Of a stretch of 64,000 bases of DNA, positions 22,101-35,313 are shown piece after piece. Position 1 is the first letter of the stretch. Each line of letters opens with the position of its first letter. A program made the position numbers and the translations under genes. The DNA comes from Solea solea. Lineage: Eukaryota > Chordata > Actinopteri > Pleuronectiformes > Soleidae. Location of the stretch: the NCBI RefSeq assembly GCF_958295425.1, contig NC_081136.1, positions 29,440,077 to 29,504,076 on the forward strand, read 5' to 3'. The notes under the pieces are model-generated. The model saw nothing but the letters and a program-made list of their open reading frames with translations. It searched no databases and was not told the origin of the DNA.

Positions 22101-25100
22101 TTTATAAAGAAACATAATAATTTAATACTTAACGCTCGATTGTGTACCATCATAAATAGTACGAACACTTAAAAATCAACTGGCTGGCCATTTACTCGCT
22201 TGCTTGCACCTCAATGGCGTTCTCTTTGAACAAACAGTAGTAACAGTATATTAACTTTAAATTTATACTTGACTATATACATTGCTTGATTTTTTGTTTT
22301 TTGTTTTTTACAAACCTGCTCAAACATGAGTTCCCTCAGACGCCCGATCTTCTCTCCGTCCTCAGGGTGATTCATAATGTAGTCCTTCGCGAAAAAGGCC
22401 TGCATGGAGGCAAAATGGAGAACATCTGTTATGCACACACACCGGGAGATGAAGCTGTGGCGCTCTCTGCATTGCAGTGTTACCTGAATCCCAGCTGGGC
22501 TGACACAGTGAATAAGAGCCTATATTTTCTTTTTTTTTCTTTTTTTTTTTCCCCAAACCTTAAAAAACATTTATGAACAAACTAAGAAGATAAGCAAATA
22601 CAGAAATTTAACATCCAGCTCGAGTGGGCTGTAATACGCCTGTCTGGGTTTTAGTGTCCTGATATTAAAATCAAGTTTAGAGACCAGATTAAAGCTACAA
22701 AACTGCTAAAATAAAAAAAGAAGAAGCGAAACACTGCCCTAAATGGATGTGAGTGGAGTTAAATGATTTTACTTTGATTCAGGGGCCAATTTAATCACCA
22801 GTCTTTAACGCTTTTTTCTTCAGTCATGTCACTTCTTACTGTTACAGATCATGTCTCTTCAAAAATGTCATACTTCCTGATTACTGCGCTTTCTATTCAC
22901 TTTCCAAGACATTTCCTTTCAAAGAGGCAAAAGAGAAACAGATAAGATGAAAAACGCCCAGGTCCTGCTTTGAATCGCGATAACGGCAGCTCCTCGCTCT
23001 CTCGCAATGCCATAAACACCTGTGATGTGTCTACAGATTATGACAAATCCTTTTCAATCTTCATCAGAGTGTATGAAAGAGGGGAGACAACAGAGGGATG
23101 AAAGCCCCGGCTCCCTATCTACTTTTCAAATCTGCCACGGAAGGAAACACAGGAAAGAAAAAAAAAGACTGAAAGGTAAAAGGGGAGTTCGTGGAAAGGT
23201 TTGTCATCAATTCTGTCACCTCCAAGGACACAGTCGTCTGTCTCCAAAGAGACAGAGCGAGATGGCAGTGAAAGAGAAAAGGATGCTCACTGCTGATTCA
23301 AAAGGGAGCACACACACACACACACACGTAGATCCCCATTAAATGAATAGCCTCTACTACACCCAATGAAATAATGATTATTATTCCTGTCAAACATCCC
23401 CGGATTAGTTTGCACCCTACATGATGCAAAGCAGCTGAAATATGTCATTTCATTACCACTCTTCATACGAAAAAGTTCATATAAGCACTTGTGCCAAAGA
23501 CTGCAGTTAAGCAGGAAAGATTCCATCTTAAGACATTTTCCAAAAAAAGGGCGAGGAAAACAGTCAATAATCTTCTATGAATGACGGAAATTTCTTGTCA
23601 GGCTACGGGGAGTAAGACCTCACCGTGGAGTGGCTCAGTTAATCATTAGAAAAGTCTAATTAGAGACGGAATGCTGAGGGGAGGGGAAATAAATCCGATA
23701 GTATTGCTCCTTCAGGGTTTCAACTCAAACTTATGCAATTAATCTGAATATTAATGACGACAATTTCCCCCTACATCTGGAGACGGACAAACCATCGCAG
23801 CTGTCAATCAGCGCCGCTCTGTGAAATGAAACGATTTCATGGGGCGCAGTCCACGGTGCACTGCACATGATATATTCGGCAAAGAAACAAAATGATCACT
23901 GATAAGGGTGGCGATGTGTTTGTTCCAGAAATGGACGCATCTGTGTAATTGAAAGAATGTGTCACCTCCTGTCGTGTGTGTGTGATCTGAAAATGCAGTT
24001 TAGAAATGGCTGAATGAAGTTTTTTTTTTAACCCAGTGAAAAACATTTAAATCAAAAGCTGAAAATGATTCCATAGGTTACCTTAGTTTTACTAAATACG
24101 ACAAACACTTCACCGACACTTCTTCGCCTTTGTGGCTCGATCAATTATCCTTCAAACCATAATAGGCTACTCGTACACAGACGCACGCTCTCCTGCACGA
24201 ACCTCATGAACACTCGCAAACACAGACACACATGACACAGGCATGAGCAGACATGAACATTCACCCCCACACACATAAACACTCCTTGTTGGAAAAGGCC
24301 CGGTTGCTATGCGACAAAGAGCTAGTCCACTTAGTCTATTATGGGGAGAAACAATTTTCTTGAGTAGATCTTTAGTTGGCTTCTTTTTCATCAACTGTGC
24401 TTCTCCCAGTTGAGATATCGCACTGCACTGTGTCGCTGCCCTGCAATCACTTCCCATCAGGGCGAAAGGGAGAATTCCAGTGTTTGTCAGTGAGACTCAC
24501 CAATATTTGAGTGTTTCCCTTCCAACCTGTACGTCTGTCTGTTGCCTTTTCGGCTCACAATGTCATAAACAAGCGGCATATAAGCACTCCCATCTCATTC
24601 ATTCAATCATCCATCTCTCACTATGCCTTCCTCCCACTCCCCGAGCTGACATTTCCTCCCACTGCCATTTTTCTACGCATCCATCCACCGGTTCCTCCAT
24701 CACCATCCATGTCATCTCTCTGCTCACACACCCTCCTGCACTCTCATCCGTCCATCCATCCATCCGCACAAAACTGTGTCCATACAGCTCTTCGATTAAG
24801 CCCACCTTCATGCATCATTAAGCGATCCATATGTCATTGCTCCTCACTCCTGCCTTTCCGTCTCTAAAACCCTCCGACCTTGTCACTCCACCCGTCCATC
24901 CATACCTCTTGGTAGCGGGCCAGTCCCCCGTTGACAGCGGCATCAATGACCCCATTGAGGCACATGGTGAGCGGGTTGATGTTCTGCATCTGCCGGTTCT
25001 GACACTGGGTGATCAATGTGCGCAACTGTAAATTCTTGTTCTCGATCACCTCGATGGCGTTCTCCAGAGGGCTCACCTCTACCTGTGAAGGGAGTGGTTA

Positions 25101-28100
25101 CATATACAGAAGGAATATAAATATTTCTAAAAGACACGAGAAATAAAAAGCCTGGTTTAAAAGTGGTGGTGTTTATGAGAAGTGGCATTTCTGAAAACAA
25201 TAAACAATCAAATAATAAAAAGGAGCAAACTTTGAAGTGTAAGATCTTGTATTTTTGGGAAGGTGACAAAACATAATATCTCGTCTATGATGCTGTGACT
25301 TCTCCTTTCACAAACTGTGAAAAGCGAGCTGTAAACACACCACTGACATGCACTCGTTTGGCATCCAGTTTAAGTACTGTTTCTGCAGCCGAATGACAAA
25401 CATTCAGACTATTTCGTTTAATCTACACCAATTACTGGGGGGAAACATCTGCCTGTTCAGCTGCTTAATGCATCACTAACTTTTTCTGGAACTTGGAAGG
25501 TAAAATAGAGTGTTTTTTGTTTTTTTTTCACTCAAATGTTCTGCTTCCTCTGACAGAAAACATTGCAGGTGACTGCAGTCAGAATGAATCAAAACACCAA
25601 ACTCATGGGCCGTGAAATCAGAACAATGAGCCGAGAGGGGAAATGCATAGTTGGGTGATTTTTATCTTTGGTTTTTATCACAAGCAGTTACACCTTCAAA
25701 GTACAGGTGAGCCATTGTTAATATAAAAAATAATGATTACAGTCGCTTTAAATATAAGTTCTGGCGAGCATGCAGATCACTTGAATAGAGTAACTAGTGC
25801 AGAAAAATATCCATCTCTGTCTCAAAACCTAAATCCTCTTGCGAGTAGTGCTTTTGCTTGCTCTCTATTAAATATTATATTTCACTGCATAATCGTCGTA
25901 CAATAAACGTTCACAAACCACAATTTGACCCAGCATGCTTAGTTAGCAACTGTGTTGTGTTTTGTATTGACAAAACAGCATTTATATCCACCCACTGCTT
26001 ACAGATGTAAATGAAAAGATATATAACAGGAAGCTTTTGAGGGATTGAAATTGAGAGTGGGAGAGTGGAAATTGTCTCATGTCAAATATAATAGCTATTG
26101 GAAAATGTCCCAATAGAAAAATCCATCAAAAAAAAAAAAGACAGGGGAAAATATGGGTTGGTAAAGTCCTAAATGACATTGTACCTACCAATCATGGGAA
26201 ATCAAATGAGTCCAATAACCCTAAACTCACGACCTAGGCCTTTATTGTTGTCAAATGTAATGACCCGGATCAATACTTGAGTATTGCCTGGCCACACCGT
26301 AAATTACAACTGGTAAAAGTGTATATTACAGTGACCCCTGTGACAGTGACGTCCTCATGGCTATTTGATCAGAAGGCGGTCACACTCACCACCTCTCTCT
26401 TCTCCACCTCAAACCAGCGGGAGATGCCTGGAAGACTCTGGACCAGAGTCAGCGTTGTTCTCTCCACCCACAGGCTCTGCAATGACACCCCGTGAGTATT
26501 AGCTGATTGCTTTATACGCTTAAGAAAATCCATAGCTGCTTATGCCTGATGTACACATACACTATAGCTGACAGCACACCCATTTCATTAGCAATGCATG
26601 GTTTGAAAGAAAATATGATGCGGGCAACGACTGCCAAACACCCACTTTTAGGTAGAGGTCAGATGTCACGTCTTATATCTCATATCATCATTCATGTTCC
26701 ATCGCTTACCTTGTCAGTTAACACGCTTGTCAATACGCCAACATCCCACAAGGTCATTCAGACAACATGTCAACTATAGAAACTCACATTTACTGCAGGC
26801 AATTAACATTAGAGATTAACGCTGCAGTGGATTTGTTGGAAACGCGTCAAGAATTAGCAGATATGGACTCAATCCACACCTCGCAGTGCCTGAGGCGCCC
26901 TCACACTATCATTACGGGTCCATCCCACCCGAGCCTCCACTCGGCCAACCTCTCGCCTTCCGGAAAGAGGTGCAGAAACATCGCAGCTCGTTGTTCCAGG
27001 ATGAAAAACTGCTTCTTTCCCAAGGCAGTGGCGCCATTAAAGAAAGCTGCTTTTACCCTTATCTCCTCATCCCCCAGTGTGCAATAACGGGAGCAAGTCG
27101 ACTACTTCTTTATAACTTGCACTTTACATGACAGTCTTAATGTTTTTGTAACCTTTCTTTCAATCATATTTAAAGTGTTATGTGATTATAACCTCTGTAC
27201 TTTGTTACACGGGGGGTGCGGTGCACTAGTTCTGTCATTTACTATGGTTTATTAGCAGAAACTGAGTAGTGTATATCTGATTTAAAATAAAAACTGTTAT
27301 TTAAAATAAGTATTTCACATGTTGTTTAGGCAAGAGCCTTGTTTTACAGAGGCCATCATCATATGCATCTACAACATCCACTTAGATTGACGGTTGCCAT
27401 GTAAACAAGGAAGAACAGCAACCCTTCTGGTACATAAAGGGTTGAGTTGAGTTGAGTTGTTACAATCAGCAGATAACGATTAGATGTCACTAATTATTAC
27501 ATGCTCTCAACTTTTCAAGAAAAAGCTGAAAACAATTATGAATAAATATAATCAGTTGGAATGTTAAGCTGTTAATTAGACCAAATGAAAACACAAAAAA
27601 TAACAGCCCTATTTTCGTAGTTATTACATCGAGTTCTGACAATGTGAGAGACAAATAAATGAGATGGAAAAATGTTCCCAAAGTGTTGATTTTGTGTTGA
27701 AAGTAAACAGCCAAAGCTGCCGTGTGATCACGAAGAACAAATAACAGCAACTTCTGCCGGCATGCAGAAATGTTGGGCGTCTTTTCTTTCACATTCATCA
27801 AAACAATTGGTGTTAGTAATCACTCCAGCTTCTTCTATGCGAGGATCTGCTGCCGTGTTTACACACGTTGTAGATTGACTGTCCTAAGGATTTAAACTGT
27901 TAGTTTCCCAGAACCTCAGGTGGCACTAAACTGTCACGAGTGTTTTTCATGCTTCTGACAAATGTATTGATTCCCACTAGGAAAGAAAACAAAATCTTAC
28001 ACCAACAAGCTTTTTTCATCCTTTCTTTTTTGTCAAATCACATTGAAATGATGACAAATACAACACTTTATTTGTTGAATTATGTCATTATTTTCCCCCC

Positions 28101-31100
28101 GGTTTATTATACCTTAGGAGCTGGAGTGAGCAAATGTTTTACTTATAAGAAACAATGATGAAAAGTAGTTTTAATGTTCTTGTCGATCAACTTATATACC
28201 AATTATACCTCTAATTAACTGCTGGTTGTAGCTTTACTTCCTTCATATCTGTCATAATTAATCTAATTACCTTATTTACCGCATCATTTTGTTGCTAAAA
28301 TGCTATGAGAATGAAAGATCAGTGAGCTACTGTGATGATGACAGTCATTTTTCTGCTGAGCCCTCTCCACGGGTAAGTGCTCACCAAGGCGCTCACACAA
28401 CACAGCTTAATTCAACTTTATACCGTGGCGTCTTGCTCAAGGACACTCGGGCAGAGCAGATAAGTGCTGACGCGCGGTATCGATCCACTGTCCTCTGGTT
28501 GAAGAAGAAGAGGCTTTCCTGTCACTACACAACCTTGGTGCCCTTCATTGATTTTAGGCTTCTGAAGGCCAAAAACCTCACTAGAACAAGAGTGTACAGT
28601 TTCATTTAAAGTGGGAATTTGATGGTTTTCGGGCGCCCTTCTGTCTTTCATTTGTGACAAATGACACCGTATATGAGGCGGCTGCATGCTCATTATGCCC
28701 ACCTGAGGGCCCGGGCTATCCAGCCCTGACAGAAATTTGATATCATGATTAAATTTAGCCAAATAGCTTTGATGGAATTGAGATGAAATGGCTGTGTGGA
28801 GCAGCCCGTGTGTCTATATAGCGCGTGTGTGTGTGTTAGCGATGAATATTTATGAGCCTAATGGCAGAGCCTATAAGAGTTGTGAGTGTGCATGTGTATG
28901 TCTGTTGTGCTTGGCTGTAAATACCACAGACCAGAGTTTTTCCAGTATAATTACCAATGTGGAAATCATAATGAATAAAACATTGGCTACATGCAGCCAA
29001 ATATCTGTGTGCAGGTTCAAAATGTCACTACCTACATGCTCATGATCGATGAGAATGGGAGGGAAGGAAGTAAATGAAGCTATTTCACATTCATTTGCAA
29101 CAAAATGATTATACATTTCTGAAGCATGAAATGTTACTGCCACTCTACATGCAGTTAATAAAGGCTTATTTTTATATCTTGACAGAAAGTGATTTTTTTT
29201 TTGTGGAGTGAAAAGGGATGACATGTTTCAGATACGTACACAGAATGCATTTATGAATGCTTCATGTAGCCGTCACCCTTCATCTGTCTTTCTAGCGAAT
29301 TTCTCTTTTTTCTCCGAGCCCTTACCTTGAACTCGTTCTCCTTGTCTTTGGTGCCCTTGTGGAAGGGCCGGTCATATCTGAACCTCCAGATGTGATTGAA
29401 CTTGTAGAAGCTTTTGATGTTGTCAGGCACTCCGTCTCTCTGCAGCACATCTTGACTCTCCGGGATTGGAGTTACGGCATAGATCTGCAGGTCTGAAGGC
29501 ACCGGAAGTTAAGGAAAGAGCAAGAGGGAGTGACGGGGGAACGCACTGAAGACAGAAACGGACAGCAATTCTCCAGTGACCTGGAAGAACATGGGGACTC
29601 ACGAGAGAGACACAATTACACACAGATGACAGGAGCACAGACAAAGGCACAGGTTTGCAGGAAGGTTATCTGCACACCTTGAGGTTATTATACCTTTTCT
29701 GATTCATTTATTAACATAATATGATATCAGAAGATCTCACATTCATAATGAGCAGCACAGCTGAGCAACTAAAGCAAGGAGATACGAGGTAGGACAACTA
29801 ACAGACAGATGCATGAGTGTTTGCCACAAGGACATACAGATAGGTGAGCGATCTGAGAGAGCATAACATTATGAAAAAATATTGCAGCAGTGTGCAAATG
29901 TATGCAGGCAAATCGCACGTACATGGCAGAATACCATGAAAAGGACAAACCGCTCAACTTAAACACGGCGCCCTGCACTCCATCGGCCTCTCAAAGCACT
30001 GCTCTCTTCTTTCATTTTGACAGCGCATAAGAGCCTTTGCTTTTTCCCTCTCTCCTCCTCTATATAGGTCAACAGTTGTCCCACACATTAGTGTAAATAA
30101 TTAAAGAGGCGGTACAAATGAAGCCAAGCACTGCTCAGACACTTGGCTTGACGTGTGAGTCTCGGACTTTATTTATGTATCAAAACATTTAAGATAATTT
30201 AACCATGATACAACATGTATTTTGTATTCAGTAAAATACTGTGACTTCCATAATAGAGATGGTCAGACAGCATTATATCATTAATGCGCCATTCAGAATA
30301 TCAGTAATAAAGGTGCATCTTCACAAAACAAGCATATTGTGGATGGGTATTCTACTACAGCGGCTGTTTTAAGAGAACATTAACTGCAAATCGGTATAAA
30401 GAGATATTGAAATACTATTATTGTTTTTTTTAGGTCGTTATTTTTCACCCTTGGGACAACCAGTGTGTAGAAAAACTGATGAAATCCAGATTAAACAAAT
30501 TCATCCACATTCTCGCTCAAAAAGTGCTGGTGCAATTGTGAGAAATGAGGCAACCCAGACGACTAATATCAACATTAAAAAAAGAACAAAAAAAAATTTG
30601 AGCATCTCTTATGTAGATTGCCGTGAGGGAGAGGAGGACCCTATATAAAGAGAGTAAATCGGTACAGTATGCTTTCGTGCATTTTATGTAAATGGGCCTT
30701 TGATAACGACAAGAAAGCACTTGTGAGAGGAAGAGCGAAGCGTGGCGTGTGATTTAGGGCCTCATTAAAGGATATTGTGTTTATATGAACACAAATCACG
30801 CTGCGAGAGTCAGCATCTGTGCTTGAATGAATGTAAACTGTGCTGCCTCTTCAGTGCACTGTGTCTAATCACACGTACACACTCGCGGAAATGAATTTTG
30901 TATGTGCCTGATTTTGAAGCAAAGGATACACTGTGCGTCTGCCTGGTATATGGTCTGGTCCGGCAGGTTGACGTGCTGCATGGCGATGGCGTGAGGGAAC
31001 TCGTTGAGCATCCGCTGCTGGAAAGCCTCCAACCTCTCATAGTCATGGCCACGGCACACAAACTCCTTATTCTGCAGAGAGGGAACAGGAGACAGCGTGG

Positions 31101-34100
31101 GGTTAGCTTGACATCTAGTGGCCGTGTCCTGTAGCTGCAGCCTCATCCGCAAACTCCACCAAGGACAGAGCTTGTTACATCATTAAATGGCATTGAAAAG
31201 GAGTTGCTGAATGTCACCTCACTGGAGGAGTCTTATATAAGAAAAGTTAAAGCTTCCTGCAGTCTGTTGAGATAGTGGAAATATGACTGTCACATGGGGA
31301 ATATGAAGATTACTTTACCCTTAGGAAGAAAGGAAACTTTTTCCCATAGAAACCGACTCTGAAGAATTCCGGCTCCAGTCTTTGTTGGTCCATGATCTTG
31401 TCGTAGAGAGAGGCTTCCGTCATCTAGCAAGGAAAACAATGACAAGTTTGCATAAAAAATATAAATTAAGAATGCAAGTTGTACAGCTTTTTTTTAATTG
31501 TTATCCGTTTCCATCTTCATGTGGCTAAGGCAAGACTTCAACTAAACAATCCATGTCCCAACCCAGAAAACTCACCCTCATCTTGCTCAAGTTCCTGTAA
31601 TCGTAGTAAGACTCATACTGGTCAGCCAGCTCTCTGCACAGGATGATGCCATTCTCCCAACACTAAAGACACAAACACAAACATTCAGTGAATGCAACAA
31701 ACAAACAAAAAACAACAAAAAAGAAACCTTTATGGAGCCAAGGCTCTTGCCCTGTAGTGATGCTACACCACTGGATCTCCACTGGATGGCACTCGTGAGT
31801 CAACAATGACAGGAGACAAGGACAACCTCCTCATGCAGGTAAACACAGCACCTGGCCATCCTGCTAATTAAATGAGAAGCTCTCCTCCCCCGCTGACTAC
31901 TAATCCCTGTTCGGAGGCATCGGCAGATGGTAAGGCTCATGAATGTGAAAGAAAATTGGACTACGAGTTACGAGGGAAACAGTTTTAATGATTCCACGGA
32001 GCTCCGTTATTTCATCAAGACAGCTGACATTGTTTTATTTATTTATTTATTTGTATGTTTGTGCATGCGTGCGTTTGTGTATGCGAGGAACTTTGGATGA
32101 TTTCCACAATTACACTTTCACTGAGAGTGTTAGAACAACGGCAAACGTAGCAGAAAGTGCTTCTAAAAAATGCTGCACAAATGGCACCACTGATGCATGA
32201 CATGCTCCACCTGTCAGGCTTCCCCTCATCATCATCATCATCATCATCATCAGTGTCTTTATCATCTCCCACAATATATCTTTGGGGAATGTCGGAGGAT
32301 ATTGTAGGGATGATAAGGATCTTGCTTTAATTAGTCTGCTGCCGGCGAGTCATCTGATTGATCTTCGGAGGTGTCGAAGCGTTATAGGCAGAAATTAAAT
32401 GCGTGATCACAAGTGACACGTTTTTTTATACGAGGTGAATGACATCACGACAAAGTCTGCCGTCTTCTGTCGCGCTGCAGCTACATTTAACCGCCAGTGT
32501 GTAACATTTGGAAGGGTTTATTGGCAAAAAAAATCTGTGTTTAATCACTTTAATTTAGCAGCATTAGAATAAGCCTTTTTAATATGTCCTTTGGGCAAAG
32601 GCCTTGCTGTACTGTATCTCGTGCCACCATGTTTCTACAGCAGCCTGAATGGACAAACCATCTGCATTTTGAAGCAGAAGCTTAATACATAAATAAAGAA
32701 TTAAATCCTTTCTCGTATATGAAGGCCAGAGGAAAGGGTGCAACGGGTTGAGGTGCAACCTCTGTTTCTTTTACAGTCTACAATGAGATCATTAGATATT
32801 ACTAATTCTTACACACTCTGTAAACAAAGAGACTGTGTGTTCAAGGATGGCTATTGATTGCACTTTCTGGGAATGTAGGTTCTGGCCCATGGAGAAAATT
32901 AGTAAAAGTTTGGATGCAGATGCTTGAGTGTATTGACAATGAGGGGAAACAGAGCAGCCTGTGCTACAATGTTGTGCAAAATAAGGTTTGCATGCACGAG
33001 TCAACAATTGAATGAACACAAAATGTGGATTTAAAGGGTGTGTGTTACAGCTTACCTTCCCCCTGTCAAAGTTCTGGACGATAGTGTGGTGCAGATACTC
33101 TTTTCTCTGCCACTCGCTCTGCATGGGGTAGTTGAGGAACTCTCTGAGTGGCCTGTCTGACCACTCCAGCAACTCGTCATACAGCAGCAGAGTGTACGAC
33201 GCCTCTGTGACGCACAAATCAAAGGTCAGGAAATCGTGTCATGACAGTAACGGCGAGGTAATGATTCAGTCCTAAAGCAATAACAAAAACAAGGTTTCTT
33301 CAGACATACCTGTGTAGTTTTGTGCTTTTAGGTGCAGGTCGTACAGTTTGTGAATGTAGCGGATGTACATCTCCTCTTTGTTTAGCTCGGTTTTGTAGAA
33401 GTTCTAGACAGGAGTGTTTGGGGATTTTTAAGGAGGAGCACAAAAAGAAAAAGTGTTTAAGTGTACACACAAGGAAATTCTTATTTATTTTTCTTTAAAA
33501 AAGGCAGATTTCTGTATGGCAGAGATACAACAACATATTTCAGCTGCCGATTTGCATCGACTTATGATCCGTCTGCTTATGCACCCTGGTGCTCTTGCAG
33601 TGACAGCAGGAAAAGCTAGCAGCACCAAAAACACTGTCAACAGTGACAGCAGTGCACTTTCCCCAACAACTGACTAATATCAGTGTTGCCGAATCTGTGA
33701 GGGAAAGATTCAAAGGGAGGAATGTGTGTTTTAATCACACCGAGCAAATATACAACCTAGAAAATACACGACAACAAAAAAGCAATAAAAATGTAAAATA
33801 GAGCCAAAGATATGAATTTGATCTCGTTTGGATTTCATATCTTCTCCTGACTAGTAATTAAATCATGTATGACAATACATTTTGTTGATGAGCTTTATCG
33901 GTGCACTGTTCCTGCATCAGTTTTATTATTTTTTACATTTAGCCACTCTTAAAACTAGCTCATGACTGGCAGATAATGAGCAGATGTGACAGGATGGGTC
34001 TCTCATCAAACTCTCAACAAGCAGCATTTGTTCCATGATTTCTTTAATATTATATTTCTTCTTCCCTTAATGTCATTTCAATCAAAATAAACCCAAACCC

Positions 34101-35269
34101 TTTCCAATAAGTAATAATAAGTAAAAGCACAATGGAGTAGCTGTTGCTCACCAGTAAACTGACAGTACATCCAATCTTTTTGCCGTCCACTTCTCCCAGC
34201 TTCATACAATCCCTGCAACAGAAACCAAGACGGTAAGACACGTGCAAAGATGTGACACGATCAAAAGTCACAAAGTGTGTTTCAGCATATCATTTACCTA
34301 TAGTCGAGCAATCTCTCCATCAAGCGGGTGACGGTAGCGATCAGAGAGATCCCGCTCTCCCTCCAGGTCTCTCGCTCAATCTTCTTCAGCAGGCTAAAGG
34401 ACAAATGAAGAGAGACAGCGTGAGACAGAGGCGTGAAGACCAATACAGACAAGATGTAAAAAGGAGAAAGGTGATTGTTGAAAAGAGAAAAAGAAATTGC
34501 TTAGAAAGAAAAAGTTTTGATTTGATTGATCCCAGTCACACCTATGCTTGCTGGCCTTTATTAAACAAATCCCAAATTGGCAAAAAGTAAATGATTTTTT
34601 TTTTAAAGTATTGATCGTTCATAACATTTAGGACAAACACATCACAGCCAAAATAGTGCAGTTGACTTCTGGCTGAATTGCCCCCTGTTGCCCCCTCACA
34701 CAGACGACACTGAGAGAACAAAGAGGAGGACATCTTACCTAGGGTACGGACCAAACAGGGGAATTCTACTCCAGGCGGGAAGCATAGGCGGAATAAATTA
34801 ATATTAATACGATTAATATCAGCACACGCACACACACACTCACACAGGTCACTACAGAGGTTAGTGGAGTTAGTAGGAGGGAAAGGATTGAAGAAATTAA
34901 ACTGAAACGTGAGAGTAATTGAGCAAGAAAACATTTAAGAAAGCTCATAAACACACATTTCATTTGTAGTTTGTGGGTGGAAGTACATCTTAGCACTTTA
35001 TCAATAATGACTTCTGATACACAATTGCATGATACCAGATTGTAGTCTAATTATTATGTTAAGACACTATGAAAGACAAAGACAGTCGATGTGTAATTGA
35101 GCGGAACTTCACATCAGTGTGATACTTGGGAAGACATATAGAAGGCATGTATGTTAATTAATATTTTTTTTTTTAGATGTTAAATTGAAATGTAGGACTT
35201 TGATTTTCCATGTTCATAGTAATGGTGGACATAAAAATATGAAGAGCCACAGAGCCACAAAGGATGCAG

Positions 35270-35313
<44 letters not shown>

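Noticed and set aside
22211..22438. Apparent Met start before AFFAKDYIMNHP
   Set aside because: Read-through of intron sequence into exon 32; the residues before the CATGCAG acceptor are not part of the protein.
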